From an uncultured Bacteroidales bacterium (lineage in GTDB: Bacteria > Bacteroidota > Bacteroidia > Bacteroidales > Bacteroidaceae): a DNA stretch of 35,990 nucleotides. Shown here in pieces: positions 1 to 7,862 of the stretch. The stretch covers positions 1-35,990 of the forward strand of contig CADAJS010000028.1 in assembly GCA_902788315.1 (NCBI GenBank), in the 5' to 3' direction. The position numbers and the translations under genes are program-made. A model generated the notes under the pieces. That model was given only the letters and a program-made list of their open reading frames with translations. It searched no databases and was not told the DNA's origin. Positions within the stretch are counted from its first letter, which is position 1; each line of letters opens with the position of its first letter.

Positions 1-63
1 GGCTTGGGTAATGGGAACGTAGGGTGGCGCTCTTACAGGGACGCAAGAAGCCGATTACTTTGA

Positions 64-184
64 CGAGCCTTCTTCGAGCCATCGACGAGCCTTCTTCGAA
101 CCATCTTCGAGCCTTCTTCGAACCATCGACGAGCCATCGACGAGCCATCGACGAGCCTTCTTCGAGCCATCGACGAGCCTTCCT
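64..184. repeat. 11-bp minisatellite, 11 tandem units
   Basis: Eleven consecutive 11-bp units fit the consensus CGAGCC(A/T)TC(G/T)(A/T); only the two CGAACC units and the final unit deviate. The units alternate between an ATCGA and a TTCTT ending, so part of the array also reads as 22-bp dimers. No coding frame is supported across it. It lies in a gene-free tail downstream of the minus-strand M23 peptidase gene, so it could affect transcript ends or DNA structure; that role is inference. Confidence 0.9.
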
Positions 185-428
185 CGCTGACAGGACCAAA
201 TAGTTCACTCGAGTGGAGTTATTTAAGGGGTAACGCTTCACAACAATTCTTTGCACTAAAGGCAAAGCGGCGGAGCCGAGCGCTTCGACAAGCCAAGTGG
301 CAGAGACGTAGGGGAACTTACTCCATTTTTTCCGCCCACGTGAGAGAAAAATTTTTCTCTGGTCTACGAGCAAAAACGCCCTCGAAGCGGAAAGCAAGGG
401 ATGGCACGACAAGAAGCAAGAGTGAATA
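185..428. other. Gene-free stretch with a perfect palindrome
   Basis: No convincing gene is seen here. The clearest structure is a perfect 18-bp palindrome, AGAGAAAAATTTTTCTCT, at 343-360, lying about 70 bp past the stop codon of the minus-strand peptidase gene. With a few central bases unpaired it could form an A/T-rich hairpin that helps end that operon, but it lacks the GC-rich stem expected of a strong intrinsic terminator. Confidence 0.4.
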
Positions 429-1064
429 TTACTCTGCGGGCTGCTCTTTCCTTGACTCGCGCGTAATCTTCAAGGCGCCGTTAGGCTGGCGGGTGATGAC
501 GACTACCTGCGGAATGAGCTGATTGGCCTCGTGGTCAAAGATGAGGGCGCTGTCGAATGCTTTGCCACGGACGCGCGTCTCGAAATGCAGATGGTCGGTG
601 GTGGCACGGCCAGTGCGGCCCTCAAGGGCGAGCGGATCTCCGGCCTGGAGCCACTGGCCCACGCGGACGAGAATCTTCGAGTGGTGGCTATAGAGCGTCT
701 CCAACCCGTTGGCATGCCGCATGATGACGCAGTTGCCATAGCCATAATGCGGCCCGCTGAGGATGACCTCGCCGGGGAAAGCAGCGCGAATGGTATCGTT
801 GGGATGAGTCTTCACGTCGGTTCCCGCATGACGCCGGGCACCGCCAAAAGGACTGATGACATGGGCGCCGGGCAGCGGATAGTGCCACTCCTCGACGGTG
901 TAGTTGGCAAAGTTGATGGTGAACTGGTTGCCATTCGCAAAGGGATCGCGTGCCGCCTCAACCTTCAGCACCTGCCATTCGTCGATGTCAGTAGGTTCGT
1001 CGTCCTGGGCATGAAGACTTGCCGTGAGAACAAGGCTCAGCAATAACATAAGGGTTCGTTTCAT
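429..1064 (-). CDS. M23-family (LytM-type) peptidase, exported
   Basis: A 211-aa protein with an N-terminal signal peptide (MKRTLMLLLSLVLTASLHAQ) followed by a single peptidase M23 domain. The zinc-site motifs are visible: the HAGTD segment gives the H-x3-D ligand pair and DHLHFE gives the HxH pair; the YGNCVIMRHANGLETLYSH stretch is also typical of the fold. Family members cut peptide cross-links in peptidoglycan, or act as regulators when degenerate; the ligands here look intact. The start at 1064 is chosen because the open frame upstream lacks signal-peptide character and would run into pgeF. Five bases separate it from the pgeF stop, so it is probably the last gene of the hpt-adk-obgE-pgeF operon. 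Confidence 0.88.
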   Translation of the reverse strand: MKRTLMLLLSLVLTASLHAQDDEPTDIDEWQVLKVEAARDPFANGNQFTINFANYTVEEWHYPLPGAHVISPFGGARRHAGTDVKTHPNDTIRAAFPGEVILSGPHYGYGNCVIMRHANGLETLYSHHSKILVRVGQWLQAGDPLALEGRTGRATTDHLHFETRVRGKAFDSALIFDHEANQLIPQVVVITRQPNGALKITRESRKEQPAE

Positions 1065-1069
1065 AGGGT

Positions 1070-1801
1070 TCACGCTCTTAGCATTATTCCATTCAGTATG
1101 CGTCCGGCCTGGATGCCCAGCCGTCGGGCGCTGTAGTAGAGGTCGGGGTGGGTGTATGTACACACGCCCGCCATCTGTATGTCCTGCACGCCAGCCTCCT
1201 CCAGCTGCAGCCGGTTGGCCTCCCATAGGTCGATGTGCCACTTGTCGCGCTGCACGGCGATACGTTCCATGGGAAAACCAGCAGCAAGGAAGGCGTCATA
1301 CACTTCCTGACCGACCTCGAAGGCCTGCAGGCTGATGCCGGGTCCTATCACGGCCCGGAGGTCGGCGGCCTGCGTGCCCAGACGGGCCTGCATGGCCTGC
1401 ACGGTCTGCCGGACGATGCGCGCCACCGTGCCACGCCACCCTGCGTGGATGGCTGCTACCGCATGATGCCGAGGGTCATGGAGCAGCACGGGAATGCAGT
1501 CGGCAGTGCTCACACAGATGCACAGCCCCGCCACATCGGTGAAGACAGCGTCCACATCGTCTGGCTGACCGGGCTGGGAGACATAGGCCACATGGTCGCT
1601 GTGTGTCTGATGGGGGACGACAAAATCATCCGCCCCGATACCAAGCTGCTGTGCCAGTCGCAGACGGTTTCCCGAGGCACGCCACTGATTAAAACCATTG
1701 TAGGTCATATCTGCCCGAACCACCTGCCGGCCGGGATCCACAGAGCCACAGCGCAGCGTGCTGAAGGCTACGACATCCGGGCCCAGGTCATACGTCCTCA
1801 T
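1070..1801 (-). CDS. pgeF: PgeF/YfiH (LACC1-family) protein, purine nucleoside phosphorylase-like
   Basis: A 243-aa protein of the Cu-oxidase_4 / YfiH family. Recognisable blocks are [25 protein letters not shown] and [10 protein letters not shown], which hold the conserved His and Cys metal-site residues, then [13 protein letters not shown]. Bacterial members have been described as purine nucleoside phosphorylase/adenosine deaminase-like enzymes and, in E. coli, as correcting misincorporated peptidoglycan residues. Nucleoside salvage would fit hpt and adk upstream. The start at 1801 (MRTYDLG) is preferred over an ATG eight codons upstream; either way the gene overlaps the 3' end of obgE, suggesting translational coupling. 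Confidence 0.9.
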   Translation of the reverse strand: MRTYDLGPDVVAFSTLRCGSVDPGRQVVRADMTYNGFNQWRASGNRLRLAQQLGIGADDFVVPHQTHSDHVAYVSQPGQPDDVDAVFTDVAGLCICVSTADCIPVLLHDPRHHAVAAIHAGWRGTVARIVRQTVQAMQARLGTQAADLRAVIGPGISLQAFEVGQEVYDAFLAAGFPMERIAVQRDKWHIDLWEANRLQLEEAGVQDIQMAGVCTYTHPDLYYSARRLGIQAGRILNGIMLRA

Positions 1802-2957
1802 ACTCAAAATCGTCCAGTTCGTCAATATCCTCCACGTCTTCCTCGTCCAGGAACTCTATCTCCTCATCCTCTCCCTCGTCGGCCAGTTCCTGGGAGAGCC
1901 ATGTGAGGCTCTTGTTGCGGTGGACGAGGGTGTCCTGCTGAGTGATGGAGCGCAGCTTGTTGCTCTCGCTGTTGAGTGCGCGCCACAGGATATCCTTCAG
2001 TTCGGTGATGCCACGCCCAGCCACAGCACTGATGAAGACCGTGGGCACATCCTCGGGAAGGTCGGCCGAGAGCATCTGCTCCAGTTCGTCGTCCAGGAGG
2101 TCGCTCTTCGTGATGGCCAGCACACGCTGCTTGTCCAGCAACTCGGGATTGAAGGCTCCCACCTCGCCCAGCAGCACCTCGTATTCGTGGCGTATGTCGT
2201 CCGTATCGCCAGGCACCATGAAGAGGAGCAGACTGTTACGTTCGATGTGGCGAAGGAAGCGCAGTCCCAGTCCGCGTCCCTCGCTGGCCCCCTCAATGAT
2301 GCCCGGAATGTCGGCCATGACGAAGGACTGCCCGTCACGATAAGGGACGATGCCCAGACTGGGTTCCATCGTGGTGAAGGGGTAGCCGGCAATCTTGGGA
2401 CGGGCACTCGACACGGCACTCAGCAGCGTGCTCTTCCCGGCATTGGGGAACCCCACCAGGCCCACGTCGGCCAGCAGCTTCAGCTCCAGGATGACGGTCA
2501 TCTCGCGCATCGGCTCGCCGGGCTGCGCGTAGCGGGGTGCCTGATTGGTGGAAGTGCGGAAGTTCCAGTTGCCCAGCCCGCCGCGTCCGCCTTTGAGCAG
2601 CAGCACCACCTGTCCGTCCTCTGTCACGTCGCAGACATATTCGCCCGTCTCGGCATTATATACCACCGTGCCGCAGGGCACGTCGATGTATCGGTCTTCG
2701 CCCTGTGCACCGGTGCTTCGGCTCTGTCCTCCATTGCCGCCGTTCCCGGCAAAGACATGGCGTTCGTAGCGCAGGTGGAGCAGCGTCCAGTAGTTGTGGT
2801 TGCCACGCAGATAGACATGCCCGCCACGCCCGCCGTCGCCGCCGTCGGGTCCGCCGTTAGGCACGTACTTGGCGCGGTGCATGTGCATGCTGCCCCGTCC
2901 GCCTCGGCCCGAGCGGCAGCATATCTTTACGTAGTCAACGAAATTGCTTTCAGGCAT
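1788..2957 (-). CDS. obgE: GTPase ObgE (CgtA)
   Basis: A 389-aa Obg GTPase. The N-terminal glycine-rich Obg domain (about residues 1-155, with [15 protein letters not shown] and [13 protein letters not shown]) is followed by the G domain: G1 [10 protein letters not shown]3 DIPGIIEG, G4 TKSD and G5 SAVAGRG. The C-terminus (about 355-389) is strongly acidic, as in many Bacteroidetes Obg proteins. Obg acts in late assembly of the 50S ribosomal subunit and in stress and growth control. The start codon lies inside the last codons of adk (8-nt overlap) and the end overlaps pgeF, so the three genes are almost certainly one transcript. Confidence 0.97.
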   Translation of the reverse strand: MPESNFVDYVKICCRSGRGGRGSMHMHRAKYVPNGGPDGGDGGRGGHVYLRGNHNYWTLLHLRYERHVFAGNGGNGGQSRSTGAQGEDRYIDVPCGTVVYNAETGEYVCDVTEDGQVVLLLKGGRGGLGNWNFRTSTNQAPRYAQPGEPMREMTVILELKLLADVGLVGFPNAGKSTLLSAVSSARPKIAGYPFTTMEPSLGIVPYRDGQSFVMADIPGIIEGASEGRGLGLRFLRHIERNSLLLFMVPGDTDDIRHEYEVLLGEVGAFNPELLDKQRVLAITKSDLLDDELEQMLSADLPEDVPTVFISAVAGRGITELKDILWRALNSESNKLRSITQQDTLVHRNKSLTWLSQELADEGEDEEIEFLDEEDVEDIDELDDFEYEDV

Positions 2958-3531
2958 TGGCCTCGTCGATAATCTGGAACACGCGGTCGATCATAGCCTC
3001 CTTGCTGGGATGGTCACTCCAGGCCACGATGTGGCGGATGCCCTCCTTCTGGAACCATTCGGCCAGCGGTGCCGTCTGGTTGTGATATACGGCAAAACGC
3101 TTCTTGATGGTCTCCTCATTGTCATCGGCACGGCCCTGCTCGAGGGCACGGTTCAGCAGGCGGGCCATCAGAATGTCCTCGCTCACCACCAGCTCAATCA
3201 TGAGACCCAGGTCATGGCCGCGCTCGGCAAGCATCTTCTTCAACGCCTCGGCCTGCGGAATCGTGCGGGGGAACCCGTCAAAGATGACTCCCTGTCCGGC
3301 AGGAAGCGCATCGTACACCTTGGCCAGGATGCTGACCATCAGTTCGTCGGGGATAAGCTGGCCCTGGTCTATATAGCCCTGAGCCACACGGCCCAGTTCG
3401 GTTCCACCCTTGATTTCTGCACGCAGCACGTCGCCCGTGCTGATGTGGCCCATGCCATACTTCTCGACGATGGCCTCGCTGTAGGTGCCCTTGCCAGAGC
3501 CCGGCGCACCGAAAATAATTATGTTCTTCAT
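2950..3531 (-). CDS. adk: Adenylate kinase
   Basis: A 193-aa adenylate kinase that interconverts ATP + AMP and 2 ADP. It begins [19 protein letters not shown], with the P-loop GAPGSGKGT at residues 8-16. The AMP-binding segment STGDVLRAE and the GFPRT motif follow, and the C-terminal part has the kinase fold with a short lid (no inserted zinc LID domain), typical of a short-form kinase of under 200 aa. The start at 3531 is preferred over one seven codons upstream because it places the P-loop at the usual distance. It lies 58 bp downstream of hpt and overlaps obgE by 8 nt. Confidence 0.97.
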   Translation of the reverse strand: MKNIIIFGAPGSGKGTYSEAIVEKYGMGHISTGDVLRAEIKGGTELGRVAQGYIDQGQLIPDELMVSILAKVYDALPAGQGVIFDGFPRTIPQAEALKKMLAERGHDLGLMIELVVSEDILMARLLNRALEQGRADDNEETIKKRFAVYHNQTAPLAEWFQKEGIRHIVAWSDHPSKEAMIDRVFQIIDEANA

Positions 3532-3544
3532 CTTTTTTCTATTT

Positions 3545-3558
3545 GGGAGCACGCTCCC
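3545..3558. other. Palindrome between hpt and adk
   Basis: GGGAGCACGCTCCC is an inverted repeat, followed on the plus strand by an A/C-rich triplet and a run of eight T (3562-3569). On the minus strand, the direction of hpt-adk transcription, the T-run is upstream of the hairpin, so it is not a normal terminator for hpt. It could act as an mRNA stem-loop between the two genes. The core GGAGCGTGCTCC (minus strand) is also the core of the 22-bp minisatellite at 13317-13426. Confidence 0.45.
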
Positions 3559-3589
3559 ACCCTTTTTTTTACCTTATAATCTTAAGACC

Positions 3590-4123
3590 TCAGATCAGCG
3601 TATAAATATCCTTCGAGTTACGTCCGAAGCCATCATAGTCCAGGCCATAGCCCACAATAAAATCGTTCGGAATCTGCATGGCGCAGTAGCGGATATCGAG
3701 ATGCACCTGCAGTTTGTCAGGTTTCACCAGCAACGTACACACATCTATGCTCGCCGGGTTCTGCTTCTTGAGCGTGTCGATCATGTGGGCCATGGTGAGA
3801 CCCGTGTCCACGATGTCCTCCACGATAATCACAGGCCGCCCGGTGATGTCCGTGTTGAGACCAATCACCTCGCGAATCTCGCCCGTCGTGTTCACACCCT
3901 GGTACGAAGCAAGCTTCACGAAGGATATCTCGCAGGGGAGCGTCACTTCACGAAGGAGGTCGGCTGCAAAGATAAACGATCCGTTCAGCACAGCCAGGAA
4001 TATCGGATGCTTTCCCGCATAGTCTCGGTTAATCTCATCGGCCACTCGCTTCACTTGTTCAGCAATTTGCGCGGCCGGAATAGAAACGGCAAATTGCTTG
4101 TCCTTTACCTGAATCGTCTGCAT
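3590..4123 (-). CDS. hpt: Hypoxanthine phosphoribosyltransferase
   Basis: A 177-aa purine salvage enzyme that transfers phosphoribose from PRPP to hypoxanthine (and usually guanine). The PRPP-binding signature VIIVEDIVDTGLTM is clear, preceded by the VLNGSFIFAADLLRE block and followed by the late KPDKLQVHLDIRYCAMQIPNDFIVGYGLDYDGFGRN base-recognition region. The start at 4123 (MQTIQVKD) is favoured; an ATG four codons further upstream is possible. A good Bacteroidetes promoter lies just upstream at 4152-4182, making hpt the likely first gene of the five-gene operon. Confidence 0.94.
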   Translation of the reverse strand: MQTIQVKDKQFAVSIPAAQIAEQVKRVADEINRDYAGKHPIFLAVLNGSFIFAADLLREVTLPCEISFVKLASYQGVNTTGEIREVIGLNTDITGRPVIIVEDIVDTGLTMAHMIDTLKKQNPASIDVCTLLVKPDKLQVHLDIRYCAMQIPNDFIVGYGLDYDGFGRNSKDIYTLI

Positions 4124-4151
4124 AAAGCACTTCAAATTAGAATATTTGGAG

Positions 4152-4182
4152 CAAAGGTACGAAAAAACGAGCGCAATGCAAA
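4152..4182 (-). promoter_or_regulatory. Promoter of the hpt-adk-obgE-pgeF operon
   Basis: On the minus strand TTTG (4182-4179), a 19-bp spacer, and TACCTTTG (4159-4152) match the Bacteroidetes sigma-ABfr consensus TTTG-N19-21-TAnnTTTG exactly. The hpt start codon lies about 30 bp downstream. Confidence 0.82.
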
Positions 4183-4204
4183 GGAAAAGACATAATCTTT
4201 TTCA

Positions 4205-4222
4205 TTTCACTGCCGAGTGAAA
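4205..4222. promoter_or_regulatory. Inverted repeat between divergent promoters
   Basis: TTTCACT-GCCG-AGTGAAA is a 7-bp inverted repeat with a 4-base centre, in the 262-bp intergenic region between hpt (-) and nnrD (+). It sits just upstream of the hpt -33 element, so it could be an operator, but nothing in the sequence identifies a regulator. Confidence 0.35.
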
Positions 4223-4350
4223 GTGCCTCCGGCAAAGTCAATGGTGCGAAAAAGTGCAAGAAGCCAAGCACGAGGAAAGGAAAAACACACGTTTACGCCT
4301 CCTGGAGGGGCATGAGGAGAGAACAATCGCAAAATAAGGCAGAAAAATTA

Positions 4351-4381
4351 TTTTTAGTTCGGCAGAAAAGCAGTATCTTTG
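4351..4381 (+). promoter_or_regulatory. Putative promoter of nnrD, very close to its start codon
   Basis: TATCTTTG at 4374-4381 matches the -7 consensus TAnnTTTG. A TTTT at 4351-4354, 19 bp upstream, is an imperfect -33 element. The annotated GTG start is only 5 bp beyond the -7 box, so a transcript from here would have essentially no leader. Confidence 0.55.
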
Positions 4382-4385
4382 TATC

Positions 4386-5237
4386 GTGAATGTACAGTTA
4401 GCATTGCCCGAAGTGGCCAAACTGTTGCGTCTCCGTCCTGCCGATGCACACAAGGGAACGATGGGGCACGCCCTGCTGGTGGCTGGGAGCCGCGGTATCG
4501 CAGGATGTGCCGTGCTGGCAGGCGAAGCATGCCTGCGCAGCGGTGCAGGCAAACTCACTGTGGAGACTCCCGAGGAGAATCGCCTCATCCTGCAGACGGC
4601 ATTGCCCGAAGCCATCGTCAGCACACAGCAACCTGGATTGCAGCCCTATCAGTCCGTAGGCATCGGTCCGGGCATCGGACTGGACGAAACGGCATCCGAC
4701 AAGTTGCGCACCACGATAAGACAGGCAGACACGTATCATATCCCTGTCGTGGTGGACGGCGATGCACTCCGCCTCATAGGGCGCGAGGAAAGCCTTCTCC
4801 CACTGTTGGCCGGCCATACGGTGCTGACGCCCCACCGAGGCGAGATGAGCGCGATGGCATGCGACATGCGACTGGAGGGCAAGACACTGGAAGACTGCGC
4901 CATGACAATGGCAGCCAGATGGCAGACCATCGTGGTGCTGAAGGGGCATCCCACGCTCGTCTTCCTGCCCGAGAGGACAGTGCTCTGTTGTCAGCGAGGC
5001 AATGCAGGCATGGCCACAGCAGGCAGCGGCGACGTGCTCACCGGGCTCATCACCGGCCTGCTGGCACAGGGATACACGCCCGTCGAAGCGGCCACGCTCG
5101 GTGTCTGGCTGCACGCCACGGCCGGCGACCGCGCAGCTGACGTGCTGGGACAAGAGTGCATGCTGGCACGCGACATCACGCGACATCTGCCCGAGGCTTT
5201 CCGCGAACTGAGAACAACACCCAACATCCATCAATAG
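4386..5237 (+). CDS. nnrD: ADP/ATP-dependent NAD(P)H-hydrate dehydratase
   Basis: A 283-aa stand-alone C-terminal YjeF domain that repairs hydrated NAD(P)H. It shows the family's N-terminal LRPADAHKGTMGHALLVAG, then GCAVLAGEACLRSGAGKLTV, VVDGDALRL, LTPHRGE and AGSGDVLTGLITGLLAQG, which carries the catalytic Asp. The fused epimerase half (YjeF_N) is absent and must be encoded elsewhere if present. The start codon is GTG (4386); the first ATG in frame falls after the conserved HKG segment and would truncate the fold. A -7 promoter box ends 5 bp upstream, so the mRNA may be leaderless. It is followed after 20 bp by the DUF4831 gene. Confidence 0.9.
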   Translation: MNVQLALPEVAKLLRLRPADAHKGTMGHALLVAGSRGIAGCAVLAGEACLRSGAGKLTVETPEENRLILQTALPEAIVSTQQPGLQPYQSVGIGPGIGLDETASDKLRTTIRQADTYHIPVVVDGDALRLIGREESLLPLLAGHTVLTPHRGEMSAMACDMRLEGKTLEDCAMTMAARWQTIVVLKGHPTLVFLPERTVLCCQRGNAGMATAGSGDVLTGLITGLLAQGYTPVEAATLGVWLHATAGDRAADVLGQECMLARDITRHLPEAFRELRTTPNIHQ

Positions 5238-5257
5238 CAAATATAATGTACTGAGAT

Positions 5258-6349
5258 ATGAAAAGATTCACTCACCAATCCCTGCTTTTCCTGGCCGCCA
5301 TGCTCCCCGCTCTGTTCGGGAACCTGGGCGACATCAAGGCACAGACCGAGGTGACGCCCTTTGTCCCGGGCAGCACACTCGAGGGCATTGCCTACTACCT
5401 GCCCCGCACGGCAGTGCGCATTACCGTAGTGGCCGAGAAGACAGTGACGCGCCCAGGCGACTTTAACAAATATGCCGAGCGATACCTGACCCTGCGCAAC
5501 GTGCCGCAGACCGAGAGCACCACATGGAGTATCAAGGAAATCAAGATGGAGCCCTATGGCGTGCCCGACAAGACAAAGGCATACAGCATCCGCCTCAAGA
5601 GCAAGACGGTGGCGCCGCTCGTGGGCCTGTCCTCCGACGGCATCCTGCTGAGCATCAACACGGAGGCTCAGGAGGAGACACTCCCCGAACCACCCAAGGG
5701 CATTACAGCCGAGCCTCTGCCCGACCCGCGCAGCTACATGACGCAGGAGATGCTATCGGCCGGCAGCACAGCCAAGATGGCCGAACTCTGCGCACAGGAG
5801 ATATATGACATACGCGAGAGCCGAAACGCGCTCATACGCGGCGAGGCAGACAACACGCCGAAGGACGGCGACCAACTGAAGCTGATGCTCGAGCAGCTGG
5901 ACAAGCAGGCCAGTGTGCTCGAATCACTCTTCCGTGGCACCAAACAGACCTCTACCGAGGTGTTCACCCTCAACTACAGCCCTGCAAAGGAGACCGAACG
6001 CGACCTCCTCTTCCGATTCTCTCAGCATCTGGGAGCCGTGGACATCGACGACCTGGCGGGCGAACCCATCTACATCAGCGTGAAGAGCATGGAGACACTG
6101 CCCGAGGCGCAACCCGACGAACAGGTGGCCAAGAAGAAAGAAAAACTGGAGCGCGGTATATATTATAATGTACCCGCGCGCGTAAAGCTGAGCATCTTCT
6201 CCCGCCAGAAGACGTATGCCGAGCTGGAGACGCCCATGGGACAGTTCGGCGCCGTGGAGATTCTCTCCAGCACGCTCTTTGACAAGAAGACCACCACGCG
6301 CGTCACCTTCTTCCAGACCACAGGCGGCACAAAGGACGTGATGGAATAA
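5258..6349 (+). CDS. DUF4831 family exported protein
   Basis: A 363-aa protein with an N-terminal signal sequence (about residues 1-29, ending near IKAQ). The body is predicted soluble, and its middle LSSDGILLSIN and TEVFTLNYSPAKE segments match my memory of the Bacteroidetes DUF4831 family, whose function is unknown. A long charged stretch near EQVAKKKEKLERGIYYNVPARV precedes a C-terminal block in which a short 'GQFGAVEIL' segment is typical. It lies 20 bp after nnrD and 43 bp before the DUF1080 gene, so the three are probably co-transcribed. An A/T-ending codon cluster at 6157-6174 stands out against the GC-rich codon use. Confidence 0.75.
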   Translation: MKRFTHQSLLFLAAMLPALFGNLGDIKAQTEVTPFVPGSTLEGIAYYLPRTAVRITVVAEKTVTRPGDFNKYAERYLTLRNVPQTESTTWSIKEIKMEPYGVPDKTKAYSIRLKSKTVAPLVGLSSDGILLSINTEAQEETLPEPPKGITAEPLPDPRSYMTQEMLSAGSTAKMAELCAQEIYDIRESRNALIRGEADNTPKDGDQLKLMLEQLDKQASVLESLFRGTKQTSTEVFTLNYSPAKETERDLLFRFSQHLGAVDIDDLAGEPIYISVKSMETLPEAQPDEQVAKKKEKLERGIYYNVPARVKLSIFSRQKTYAELETPMGQFGAVEILSSTLFDKKTTTRVTFFQTTGGTKDVME

Positions 6350-6392
6350 TCCCTGACGGAAAACAGAACCAAAAAGCCCAAAACATAGAATC

Positions 6393-7160
6393 ATGAGAAA
6401 AAGTATTATGCTGATGGCCCTGGCCATCACATGCACGGCAAGTGCACAGGACAAGAAAGAGTATCCGAAGCCCGAGGCCATGCGCCCCGGCATGTCTGAG
6501 TACTGGACCCCACAGCCCAAGGTGGTCACCCCAGGCGACATCAAGACCAACACTGCACCGAGCGATGCCATCGTTCTCTTCGACGGCAAGGACCTCTCGG
6601 CATGGACCAACGGCAAAGACGGCCCGGCAGAATGGACGGTGAAGAACGGCATCGTGACGGTTGACAAGACGAAGGGCGATATCGTCACACGCCAGAAGTT
6701 CGGCAGCTTCCAGCTCCATCTGGAGTGGTGCGTCCCGACGGACATTGAGGGCACCAGCCAGTCACGCGGCAACAGCGGCGTGTTCCTGCAGGACATGTAT
6801 GAGGTGCAAATCCTCGACTGCTACGAGAACGAAACCTACGTGAACGGCATGACGGGCAGCATCTACAAGCAGACTCCCCCGCTGGCCAACGCCATGCGCC
6901 GTCCGGGCGAGTGGAACGTCTATGACATCATCTACACGGCTCCCGTCTTCAAGGAGGATGGTACATACCTCTACAAGCCGTACGTAACCGTCATACAGAA
7001 CGGCGTAGTGCTCCAGAACCACACCGAAATTCAGGGCACCACCGAATACATCGGCTTCCCCCGCACGGTGAAGCACGGCGACGGCCCCATCCGCCTGCAG
7101 ATGCACGGCGACCCCAGCAAGGCCATCAGCTTCCGTAACATCTGGATCCGTCCGATGTAA
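6393..7160 (+). CDS. Secreted DUF1080 (3-keto-disaccharide hydrolase-like) protein
   Basis: A 255-aa protein with a signal peptide (MRKSIMLMALAITCTASAQ) and one DUF1080 domain, a concanavalin-like jelly roll. Characteristic segments are IVLFDGKDLSAW near the N-terminus, WTVKNGIVTV, then FGSFQLHLEWCVP, SRGNSGVFLQDMYEVQILD, and the C-terminal GPIRLQMHGDPSKAISFRNIWIRPM. Some family members hydrolyse 3-keto-glycosides; others bind or cleave other glycans, so substrate cannot be assigned. It is probably periplasmic or on the cell surface. It converges on a YhhN/GH127 pair, and a GH127-like neighbour supports a role in polysaccharide use. Confidence 0.88.
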   Translation: MRKSIMLMALAITCTASAQDKKEYPKPEAMRPGMSEYWTPQPKVVTPGDIKTNTAPSDAIVLFDGKDLSAWTNGKDGPAEWTVKNGIVTVDKTKGDIVTRQKFGSFQLHLEWCVPTDIEGTSQSRGNSGVFLQDMYEVQILDCYENETYVNGMTGSIYKQTPPLANAMRRPGEWNVYDIIYTAPVFKEDGTYLYKPYVTVIQNGVVLQNHTEIQGTTEYIGFPRTVKHGDGPIRLQMHGDPSKAISFRNIWIRPM

Positions 7161-7193
7161 GCAGAGACTGGGACAGAACACGCCAGACAGGAC

Positions 7194-7236
7194 AAAGGGT
7201 AGCACGCTCGAGGTTCAGACCTCCGTGCTACCCTTT
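7194..7236. terminator. Bidirectional terminator hairpin between convergent genes
   Basis: A 12-bp perfect stem (7194-7205 with 7225-7236, AAAGGGTAGCAC / GTGCTACCCTTT) encloses a second 5-bp stem (7210-7214 with 7219-7223). The plus-strand copy ends in TTTT. It serves the DUF1080 operon and probably the opposing yhhN-like gene, whose stop codon (7215-7217) lies inside the loop. Confidence 0.78.
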
Positions 7237-7862
7237 TCCGTTTCGAGCGCCAAGGCCACGAGGCAATGGGACAGGAGATAGGTGGGGAGCATGAGGAAAT
7301 AGATGCCACGGATGCCGCAGAAGAGGCGCAGGGCAATCAGCGTGTCGGAGAAGGCCAGCGAGAGGATTCCCAGCAGGAAGAGGACGTGCAGGAGCGAGCC
7401 GGTCGGCTTCAGCCCCCAGGCTGCCGAAAGCGACAGCCCCGTCACCATCGTATAGGCCAGTACGCCGCAGCGCATGGCCGGTGTATCAATGCCCGGGCGA
7501 AGCATCAGCACATAGAAGAGCAGGAGCGGGATGAGGATGAACACCGCCACCACGGGGCGAGGACGCCCATGGCTGAGGCAGAAGGCTATCAGCAGCAGAT
7601 GGGCCACGAGGAAGAGCGACAAGCCGCAGAGGAACCATTCGGTGCGGCCATGGCTGTGCCCCAGGACGACGTCGGCCACCAGCGAGACCAGAAGCCCTGC
7701 CACTACAATGCCGCGTCGAGGCGTACGGCTTTTGAAGAGAACGGCCAGCGCACATGCCAGCGTGGTGGCGGAGCGCAGGAAGAAAAGGCCCGTGGCGGTC
7801 TGAGCTACGAGCAGTACGAAGGGAAGCAGGGGCCAGAAGACCCGGCGTGGCAGCGACTTCAT
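7215..7862 (-). CDS. YhhN-family integral membrane protein (lysoplasmalogenase-like)
   Basis: A 215-aa, very hydrophobic protein with about seven or eight membrane segments. Two family hallmarks are visible: SLVADVVLGHSHGRTEWFLCGLSLFLVAHLL, with the conserved Asp in the first helix, and GILSLAFSDTLIALRLF with a second conserved Asp near a helix end. YhhN/TMEM86 proteins are lysoplasmalogen hydrolases in animals and some bacteria; the bacterial substrate here is unproven. The ATG overlaps the GH127 stop by 4 nt (ATGA), indicating translational coupling. The last codons sit inside a terminator hairpin. Confidence 0.75.
   Translation of the reverse strand: MKSLPRRVFWPLLPFVLLVAQTATGLFFLRSATTLACALAVLFKSRTPRRGIVVAGLLVSLVADVVLGHSHGRTEWFLCGLSLFLVAHLLLIAFCLSHGRPRPVVAVFILIPLLLFYVLMLRPGIDTPAMRCGVLAYTMVTGLSLSAAWGLKPTGSLLHVLFLLGILSLAFSDTLIALRLFCGIRGIYFLMLPTYLLSHCLVALALETEKGSTEV

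Noticed and set aside
1..60. 3' end of a gene entering the window
   Set aside because: No frame with plausible codon use or domain in the first 60 bases.
1758..2972. 404-codon plus-strand frame opposite obgE
   Set aside because: Shadow; the minus strand encodes a full Obg GTPase with all G motifs.
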